A stretch of 64,000 nucleotides of DNA from GCA-2737725 sp033763995 (GTDB lineage Bacteria > Pseudomonadota > Alphaproteobacteria > Rhodospirillales > Rhodospirillaceae): the NCBI GenBank assembly GCA_033763995.1, contig JANRJL010000032.1, positions 1 to 64,000 of the forward strand, in the 5' to 3' direction. This document shows positions 58,600 through 64,000 of this stretch, in pieces. The notes under the pieces are model-generated. The model worked only from the letters and a program-made list of their open reading frames with translations, ran no database searches and was not told the origin of the DNA. The stretch's first letter is position 1. The number at the start of each line of letters is the position of its first letter. Position numbers and translations under genes: made by a program.

Positions 58600-58626
58600 G
58601 ATGTTTTAGTCGAGAAGGTCTCCGTC

Positions 58627-59749
58627 ATGCGCCCCGACATTGAAAATAAGGCCACCGAGATTCGCCGCGTCATCGCCATGCTGCGGAGGCATCTTTGACT
58701 GGGATCGCGCGCTCTATCGCCTGGACGAACTGAACGCCAAGGTCGAGGAACCGACCTTCTGGAACGACACCACCAAGGCACAGGCCTTGATGAAGGAACG
58801 CACCAAGCTGGCCGAGGCCGTCGGGGTCACGCGCAAGATTGAAGCCGATCTCGATGACGCGCTGACGCTGACCGAACTGGCCGATCAGGAAAACGACGCC
58901 GCCTCGCTCGAAGAAGGCCGCGCCATGCTCGAGGCCGTTTTGGCGCGCGCCAAGCAGGCCGAGCTGGAAAGCCTGCTGTCGGGCGAGGCCGACGGCAACG
59001 ATTGCTACCTCGAAATCCACGCCGGCGCCGGCGGCACCGAGGCCCAAGACTGGTCGGAAATGCTCGCCCGCATGTACACCCGCTGGGCCGAGCAGAAGGG
59101 CTACAAGGTCGAATACCTGGAAGAAAGCGCGGGCGAAGGGGCGGGCATCAAGTCCGTCACCTTCCGCATCACCGGCAAGAACGCTTATGGCTGGCTCAAG
59201 ACCGAATCGGGCGTGCACCGGCTGGTGCGCATCTCGCCGTTTGATTCCAACGCCCGACGGCATACCAGCTTTGCCTCGGTGTGGGTTTATCCCGTCGTCG
59301 ACGAGAACATCGACATCGTCATCAACGAGAAGGATTGCCGCATCGACACCTACCGCGCGTCGGGCGCCGGCGGCCAGCACGTCAACAAGACCGACAGCGC
59401 CATCCGCATCACGCACCTGCCCACCAACATCGTGGTGGCCTGCCAGAACGAGCGTTCGCAACATCAGAACCGCGCCAAGGCGTGGGAAATGCTGAAGGCG
59501 CGGCTCTACGAGCTGGAGCTGAAGAAGCGCGAGGCCGTTGCCAGCCTCCAGGAAGCCGCCAAGACCGATATCGGCTGGGGCCACCAGATTCGCAGTTATG
59601 TCTTGCAGCCCTATCAGTTGGTGAAGGACCTGCGCACCGACGTGGAGACGTCCGATACGCAGGGCGTTTTGGACGGCGATCTCGACAAGTTCATGGCGGC
59701 TTCCCTGGCCGCGCGCATCAAGACCGGCGGCGACGTGACGGCGGCCTAA
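58627..59749 (+). CDS. prfB: peptide chain release factor 2 (programmed +1 frameshift)
   Basis: RF2, which reads UGA and UAA stops. The frame opens at ATG 58627 (MRPDIENKATEIRRVIAMLRRHL, 23 codons) and meets a UGA at 58696. A +1 shift on CTT TGA C continues in the new frame as DWDRALYRLDELNAKVEEPTFWND, giving 373 residues. An AGG (58687-58689) lies upstream as the internal Shine-Dalgarno-like stimulator. Downstream are the GGQ peptidyl-hydrolysis motif in RASGAGGQHVNKTDSA and the codon-recognition region. Frameshifting is the known autoregulatory control of prfB: low RF2 favours the shift. A separate AGAAGG site precedes the ATG. Confidence 0.97.
58687..58699 (+). other. programmed +1 ribosomal frameshift site
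   Basis: AGG CAT CTT TGA C. This is the classical RF2 site: the slippery CTT followed by an in-frame UGA and C, with a purine-rich anti-SD-pairing triplet 3 nt before the slippery codon. The first frame ends at 58696-58698; the second continues at 58697. Confidence 0.95.
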
Positions 59750-59755
59750 GCCTCA

Positions 59756-59798
59756 CCCGATACCTGCGCAAACGGCTGGCCGCTATCGGGATTCTTTT
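59756..59798 (+). terminator. terminator after prfB
   Basis: CCCGATA (59756-59762) and TATCGGG (59784-59790) pair, followed by ATTCTTTT. The stop of prfB is 7 bp upstream. Confidence 0.6.
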
Positions 59799-59872
59799 GT
59801 GCCGGCTGGGCCGTCGGTTGATGCATACTCGGCGCGATCCGATTGGTTTCCATAGCCCGAGGTGCCGCCGCC

Positions 59873-60292
59873 ATGACCCAACCCATTCTCGCGCCCGTGA
59901 TCGCCCTGGTGCTGTGGACCTTCGTGATGTGGGCCTGGCTCTATGCGACGCGCATTCCGGCCATCCTGCGTCTCAAAATTTCGTTGGAGCCGACGGGCAC
60001 CAAGGATCAAATGAACGCCGCCTTGCCGCCCGAAGTGCGCTGGAAGGCCGACAATTACAACCATCTCCTGGAGCAACCGACGCTATTTTACGCCGTGGCG
60101 ATCACTCTGGCGCTGGTGGGGGCGGGCGATGGCCTGAACGCCATGCTCGCTTGGGCCTACGTGGCCGTCCGTGTGGTGCACAGTTTAATTCAGGCCAGTG
60201 TCAACATCATTAAACTGCGCTTTTCCGTGTTCATGATCGGCTCGCTGGTGCTGTTGGCGTTGAGCGTGCGCGCGGCGATGGTGATTTTTTAG
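59873..60292 (+). CDS. MAPEG family membrane protein
   Basis: A 139-residue inner-membrane protein with four helices in the MAPEG arrangement. The family segment EVRWKADNYNHLLEQPTLFYAVAITLAL (normally RxxRxxxNxxExxPxF) lies between TM1 and TM2. MAPEG proteins include glutathione-linked and eicosanoid enzymes; the bacterial members are mostly uncharacterised. Start ATG 59873 was chosen for a standard N-terminus. A MAPEG gene downstream of prfB is common in alphaproteobacteria. Confidence 0.9.
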   Translation: MTQPILAPVIALVLWTFVMWAWLYATRIPAILRLKISLEPTGTKDQMNAALPPEVRWKADNYNHLLEQPTLFYAVAITLALVGAGDGLNAMLAWAYVAVRVVHSLIQASVNIIKLRFSVFMIGSLVLLALSVRAAMVIF

Positions 60293-60298
60293 AGACAC

Positions 60299-61180
60299 TT
60301 ACTCCGGCACGCATTGTCGCCGGCCGCGCACCGTCTGGCATCGTAATCCATCACCGCATTCGAAATTGCTGATGCAGATTTCTCCGATCTTGTCTTCCAT
60401 GGTGCGCAGGCGCTCGCGTTGTTGGCGGCCCTCCCAGGTGTCCGGGTTGCCGTTGCGGTTGCGCTCCTCCCATGAATTCCATCGCTCGTCGTCGTCGTCG
60501 GCCGAGCGCCGCGCCGGGCCGCAAACGCCTTCCGGCTCGAACTGCTGCTTGTAACACCGGTTGCCGCGGTCGCATTCCAGGTCGCTGAAGCAGGTGTCGG
60601 CTTCGGTGGCGAGCGTGCCGTCGCGCCCGCGTCCATCCCAAATCCTGCCGTCGTCGGATTTGAACTCGGCGCCGCATTGGCCGCGCACCGCGCCGCGTTC
60701 CTTGTAGCACCGGTTGCCGTAACCGCACTCCTGGTCGAAGGAACAGGACTTCGCTCGGTCGTCCGAACGGTTCTGCCCGCGACCGAGGCTCTCGTCGCCG
60801 CCCAGCAATTCGCCGAGCACGGACGGCTTTCCGGGGCCGCACGTACCCTTGAGTGAAAGCGGCTTTTTGTAGCAAAGGTTGCCAAAGCCGCATTCAAGGT
60901 GGATCAAGCACTCCTTGCCCTTGACCGGCGCGGGCTCTTGTCCGGCGGATTGACGGTCGGGAACCGACGGCGACGGAGCTTCGTCGTCCTCGTCGATGTC
61001 CTCGGGCTTCACGCCTTCGGCCAGGGCGCACTTGCCGATGGTGTCGCTGGGGTTGGCCTTGACGCATTTGCCCGCGTCGCCGCACTCAAAGTCGAAGGCG
61101 CAGGGGCCCTCGTTCTGGGCCCAGGCCGGCGAGGCCAAGGCCGCGACAACGACTGAAACAACCGTGACCAATCTTGCCAT
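60299..61180 (-). CDS. secreted protein with five cysteine-rich repeats
   Basis: A 293-residue protein with a signal peptide (MARLVTVVSVVVAALASPAWAQ) and five repeats of the pattern C-x4-E-C-x2-G-x2-C-x(9-10)-C. They begin CAFDFECGDAGKC, CLIHLECGFGNLC, CSFDQECGYGNRC, CFSDLECDRGNRC and CISNFECGDGLRC (spacing to the last Cys is shorter in repeat 5). Acidic, Pro/Ser-rich linkers separate them. The even Cys count in each unit suggests two disulfides per repeat. The spacing recalls eukaryotic small disulfide modules (EB/dickkopf-like), but I cannot place it. A GAGGTGG site supports ATG 61180. It is transcribed towards MAPEG. Confidence 0.85.
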   Translation of the reverse strand: MARLVTVVSVVVAALASPAWAQNEGPCAFDFECGDAGKCVKANPSDTIGKCALAEGVKPEDIDEDDEAPSPSVPDRQSAGQEPAPVKGKECLIHLECGFGNLCYKKPLSLKGTCGPGKPSVLGELLGGDESLGRGQNRSDDRAKSCSFDQECGYGNRCYKERGAVRGQCGAEFKSDDGRIWDGRGRDGTLATEADTCFSDLECDRGNRCYKQQFEPEGVCGPARRSADDDDERWNSWEERNRNGNPDTWEGRQQRERLRTMEDKIGEICISNFECGDGLRCQTVRGRRQCVPE

Positions 61181-61229
61181 GGGCCACCTCGCGCGATGCG
61201 ACCGGGCGGCCATGATATCGCGTTTTGAA

Positions 61230-62012
61230 TTAGTTCATCCAGGGCTTCAGATAGTCCGCGCCCATGTTTGCCATATTTCGGGCCGCCATGTTGAAGGGCG
61301 GCTTGAGCGTGCCGGTGAAGCGGGCGTCCAGCAGGGCCTTGTAATGGGCCTGGGGCTGAAGCTGGCGCCGCGCGCAGTCGAACTCGAACCAACGCACGCC
61401 CACGGCGAGGTGCTTGATCTCGTCGGTGAAGATGCGGTCGAGGAGGACGGCGGTGGCCTCGTCGCCGTTGCCGCGCAGCTTCACGCAAGTCTGCGGCGTG
61501 GTGTCGAGCCCGCGCGCTTCCAGCGTCATGGGGATCAGGGCGAGGCGTGCGAGCAGGTCATCGGCGGTCAAGCTTGCCGCTTCCCACAACCCATCGTGGG
61601 CGGGCAGGTCGCCATAAGTTATGCCCAGTTCGTTCAAGCGCGCGGCGAGATCGCGAAAGTGCTCGGCTTCTTCCTGGGCGACGGCGACCCAATCGTCGAA
61701 GAAGGCGCGGGGCAGCTCGCGGCCAGCGAAGCGGGCGACGATGTCCCAGGCCAAGTCCACTGCATTGAGCTCGATGTGCGCCAGCGCGTGAACCAACGCT
61801 AGCTTGCCCTTGGGCCCCGTGGAGCGCTTGGGCATGTGCGAGGCGGGCATGAGCACGGGCTTCTCGGGCCGGGCCGGGCGCGAGGGCGGCAATTGATGGC
61901 CGATTTCCAGTCCGCCCGCGCGCCAAGCCGTTGACGCCTCGAAGGTCAGCGCGACTTTGCCCGCGGGCTCGGCGCAGCTCAGAACGCCGCACGCAAGGTC
62001 GGTGATGGTCAC
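61230..62012 (-). CDS. DUF455 ferritin-like protein
   Basis: A 260-residue cytoplasmic helical protein. DUF455 features are the Glu/His-rich helices LVHALAHIELNAVDLAWD, FFDDWVAVAQEEAEHFRDLAARL and LDRIFTDEIKHLAVGVRWFEF, which supply the metal ligands (E-x2-H type) of a ferritin-like fold. This suggests a di-iron enzyme or chaperone of unknown substrate. The start is GTG 62012, overlapping the bcp stop as GTGA. Overlap plus family N-terminus (LACGVLSCAEPAGKVALT) makes this start firm. Confidence 0.9.
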   Translation of the reverse strand: MTITDLACGVLSCAEPAGKVALTFEASTAWRAGGLEIGHQLPPSRPARPEKPVLMPASHMPKRSTGPKGKLALVHALAHIELNAVDLAWDIVARFAGRELPRAFFDDWVAVAQEEAEHFRDLAARLNELGITYGDLPAHDGLWEAASLTADDLLARLALIPMTLEARGLDTTPQTCVKLRGNGDEATAVLLDRIFTDEIKHLAVGVRWFEFDCARRQLQPQAHYKALLDARFTGTLKPPFNMAARNMANMGADYLKPWMN

Positions 62013-62488
62013 AGGCCCTTCACGGCCGCCAACACTTCCTCTGCGTGGCCGGGCACTTTGACCTTGCGCCATTCGGCGCGGATCACGCCCTTGGCGTCGA
62101 TCAGGAAGGTCGCGCGCTCGATGCCCATGTACTTGCGCCCATACATGCTCTTTTCCACCCAGGTGCCGTAGGCCTCGCAGACCTTGCCGTCCTCGTCGGC
62201 GCCCAGCGTGACCTTGAGCTTGTGCTTTTTCTTGAACTTCTGGTGGCTGGCCACCGAATCCTTCGACACGCCGATGACGACCGCCTTGGCCTTGGTGAAG
62301 TTGGGCAAGCCGGCGGTGAAATCGCAGGCCTCCTTGGTGCAGCCCGAGGTGTCGTCCTTGGGGTAGAAGTACAAGATGACGTTCTTGCCCTTGAAGTCGG
62401 CGAGCTTGACGGTGCTGCCGTCGTCGGCGGGCATGGAAAAAGCGGGGGCTTTGTCGCCCACGGTGGGCGCGGCAGATTTTTTAGCCAT
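62009..62488 (-). CDS. bcp: thioredoxin-dependent thiol peroxidase (Bcp/PrxQ)
   Basis: A 159-residue peroxiredoxin that reduces hydroperoxides. The peroxidatic Cys is in DDTSGCTKEACDF (with the resolving Cys five residues later), preceded by NVILYFYPKD. The C-terminal region has YGRKYMGIERATFLIDAKGVI. A Lys/Ala start (MAKKSAAP) precedes the fold. It shares an operon with glnE upstream (24 bp) and the DUF455 gene downstream (4-bp overlap). Confidence 0.97.
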   Translation of the reverse strand: MAKKSAAPTVGDKAPAFSMPADDGSTVKLADFKGKNVILYFYPKDDTSGCTKEACDFTAGLPNFTKAKAVVIGVSKDSVASHQKFKKKHKLKVTLGADEDGKVCEAYGTWVEKSMYGRKYMGIERATFLIDAKGVIRAEWRKVKVPGHAEEVLAAVKGL

Positions 62489-62512
62489 AGGTTGCGTCTC
62501 CGGGATGTTGCG

Positions 62513-64000
62513 TTAGCGGGGAATAGTGTCGCCGAACTTTATACGCGCTTTTTGCGCCGGGCGATCAATTCGTGCGGCGAAGATCTCCGACACGGCGCCG
62601 GCCGTGCGCGCCATGAGCGCTTCCACGGCGGCCAAATCGCCCTGGCCCGCCACGCGCGCGAGCTTGGCCGCGAGGCCCGCCGGAAACGGCGGCTTGGCCT
62701 GATCGCCGGGGATCAACAAGCGCAGCATGGACTGCAACCGCGTCCACAGTCCCAGGGCTTGGCGCAGGGTTTCGGCCTCAGCGGCGGCAAGATGCCCGGC
62801 CCCCGCCAGCCGCGCGATGGCGGCGGTGAGTTCCGGCGCGTCGGCGGCGCGCAGACCGGGGTGCGCCAGCAGCAAGTATTGAACGATGAACTCCACGTCG
62901 ATGAGGCCGCCCGCCATGCGCTTGATGTTCCATGGGCCGGTGGAACCTTGGGCTTGGCGCATGCGCGCGCGCATGTCGGCCACGGCGACCACCAGCGCGT
63001 CGGGATCGCGCGGCTTGCCGAGTCCGCTTTGAATCGCCGCTTCGATGTGGCCGCGCGCCGCCGCGGAGCCCAAAATCACCCGGGCGCGGGTGAGGGCCAT
63101 GTGTTCCCAGGTCCAGGCGTCCTCGGCCTGATATTTGGCGAAACCCTCCACGCTGCAAGCCAAGGCGCCCTTGTCGCCGGCGGGGCGCAGGCGCAGGTCC
63201 ACGTCGAACAGCCGGCCTTGCTGGGACAATGACGTGAGCGCGGTGACGATGCGTTGCGTGAGCCGGATGTAATAGGCCGAAGCGGGCAGCGAGCGCGGTC
63301 CATCCGCCGAGACGGCATCCTCGGGGCCGGTGTAGAGCACGACCAGGTCGAGGTCCGAGGTGGGCGTGAGTTCCCGGCTGCCGAGCTTGCCGTAGGCCAA
63401 AACCGCGATCTCGCTGTCGGGCACATGGCCGAAGGTCTGCGCGAATTCCTGCTGCACGCGCGGCACCAGGACGGTGATCACCGCCTCGGCGATGTCGGCG
63501 ATGGCGCGCCCCGCCGCGAGGGGGTCCAGCAGGCCGCGCAGCACCTGGGCGCCCACCTGAAAGCGGTGTTCGTTGGTCCAGCGCTTGCAATCGTCGATGG
63601 CGACATCAAGGTGCGGCGAGGCGCCCACGGCCTTGGTGAGTTCGCCGATCAAATCAGGCAGCGGCGCCGGCGGCTCGAAGAAGCGCGGGTCCAGCACGAA
63701 GTCCAGCAGGGCCGGATTGCGCGCCACGTCCTCGGCCAGTTGCGGCGCGTCGCCCATCAGTTCGGCGATGAAATCCAACAGCTTGGGATTGGAATAGAAT
63801 ACCGAGAGCAACTGCACGCCGGAATTGATCTGGTTCATGCAAGTATCGAACCGCAGGAACGCCGCGTCGGGTTCGGTGGTGCGGCCGAAGGCCGTGAGCA
63901 GGCGGGGCATCAATTCGGTGAGGATTTGGCGCGCGCGCAGCGACTTGGTGGCCTTGGCGCGGCCCGTGTGCCACACGCGCACGGCGCTGGAGACGGCGCC
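62513..64000 (-). CDS. glnE: glutamine synthetase adenylyltransferase/deadenylase, C-terminal part (5' end outside window)
   Basis: An open frame from the right edge, at least 495 residues, ending at 62513. It matches the C-terminal half of GlnE: a nucleotidyltransferase site AYGKLGSRELTPTSDLDLVVLY (Gly/Ser and paired Asp) and a second block LFDVDLRLRPAGDKGALACSVEGFAKYQ (Asp-x-Asp). Helical RMAGGLIDVEFIVQYLLLAHPG follows. This half of the enzyme adenylylates glutamine synthetase under control of the PII protein. The N-terminal deadenylylase half lies beyond the window. It leads into bcp 24 bp downstream. Confidence 0.95.
   Translation of the reverse strand, partial: GAVSSAVRVWHTGRAKATKSLRARQILTELMPRLLTAFGRTTEPDAAFLRFDTCMNQINSGVQLLSVFYSNPKLLDFIAELMGDAPQLAEDVARNPALLDFVLDPRFFEPPAPLPDLIGELTKAVGASPHLDVAIDDCKRWTNEHRFQVGAQVLRGLLDPLAAGRAIADIAEAVITVLVPRVQQEFAQTFGHVPDSEIAVLAYGKLGSRELTPTSDLDLVVLYTGPEDAVSADGPRSLPASAYYIRLTQRIVTALTSLSQQGRLFDVDLRLRPAGDKGALACSVEGFAKYQAEDAWTWEHMALTRARVILGSAAARGHIEAAIQSGLGKPRDPDALVVAVADMRARMRQAQGSTGPWNIKRMAGGLIDVEFIVQYLLLAHPGLRAADAPELTAAIARLAGAGHLAAAEAETLRQALGLWTRLQSMLRLLIPGDQAKPPFPAGLAAKLARVAGQGDLAAVEALMARTAGAVSEIFAARIDRPAQKARIKFGDTIPR

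Noticed and set aside
58322..58609. Possible 95-codon gene upstream of prfB
   Set aside because: It overlaps the start of subtilase 3 and its 15-bp repeats, lacks a ribosome site, and runs through a terminator-like hairpin. The last 60 codons are not obviously junk, but evidence is too thin.

Overview
The window is high-GC DNA with the gene content and order of an alphaproteobacterial chromosome. Rhodospirillales or a close relative is the best guess, and this is inferred from families and synteny because no rRNA is present. Supporting features are mlaD-DUF2155-aat-accC-accB-aroQ, an RNase E with a large insert in its S1 domain followed by amiC, a PBP1A/prfB pair, a thiS-thiG fusion and a sigma-54 flagellar promoter. 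There are no tRNA, rRNA, CRISPR, integrase or transposase genes.

Layout. 1-16.6 kb is mostly housekeeping: lipid transport (mlaD), envelope DUF2155, N-end-rule transferase (aat), fatty-acid synthesis (accC, accB), shikimate (aroQ), thiazole synthesis (thiSG), a GST, a lone flagellar hook gene, DUF2786, DsbA-like and M48 envelope proteins, an aminotransferase, rne and amiC. 16.6-48.7 kb is accessory. It holds a lipase-like hydrolase, an IclR regulator with an orphan SBP5 protein, two paralogous 7-TM proteins around an OprB porin, and DUF2892 with an FNR/FixK box. Next come a complete cecR-ybhGFSR-type efflux operon, a five-gene operon with three PAS_5 paralogues, oxidoreductases, a patatin lipoprotein, two hydrolases with His at the nucleophile elbow, an exported methyltransferase and an RND efflux pair. 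48.9-64 kb returns to the core (mrcA, prfB, MAPEG, bcp, glnE) but carries three tandem secreted subtilases between mrcA and prfB. In alphaproteobacteria such as Caulobacter the order rne-amiC-mrcA-prfB is usually contiguous, so both blocks look like insertions into a conserved backbone.

The most unusual content is repeat DNA. One class is a REPIN-like pair of inverted hairpins (TGTCGTCCTGGG type). Two of its three copies sit in frame inside coding sequence: one in the linker of the tandem ABC ATPase, one at the N-terminus of the DUF2155 protein. The second class is a family of about 75-77 bp, mostly CTAG-bounded bulged palindromes. Four variants are arrayed head to tail at 33.6-33.9 kb and two of them recur as a unit upstream of mrcA. 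A third patch of palindromes at 38.7-39.1 kb surrounds a strong TATAAT promoter that has no gene behind it. prfB keeps the classical CTT-TGA-C programmed +1 frameshift, so it must be annotated as a joined reading frame.
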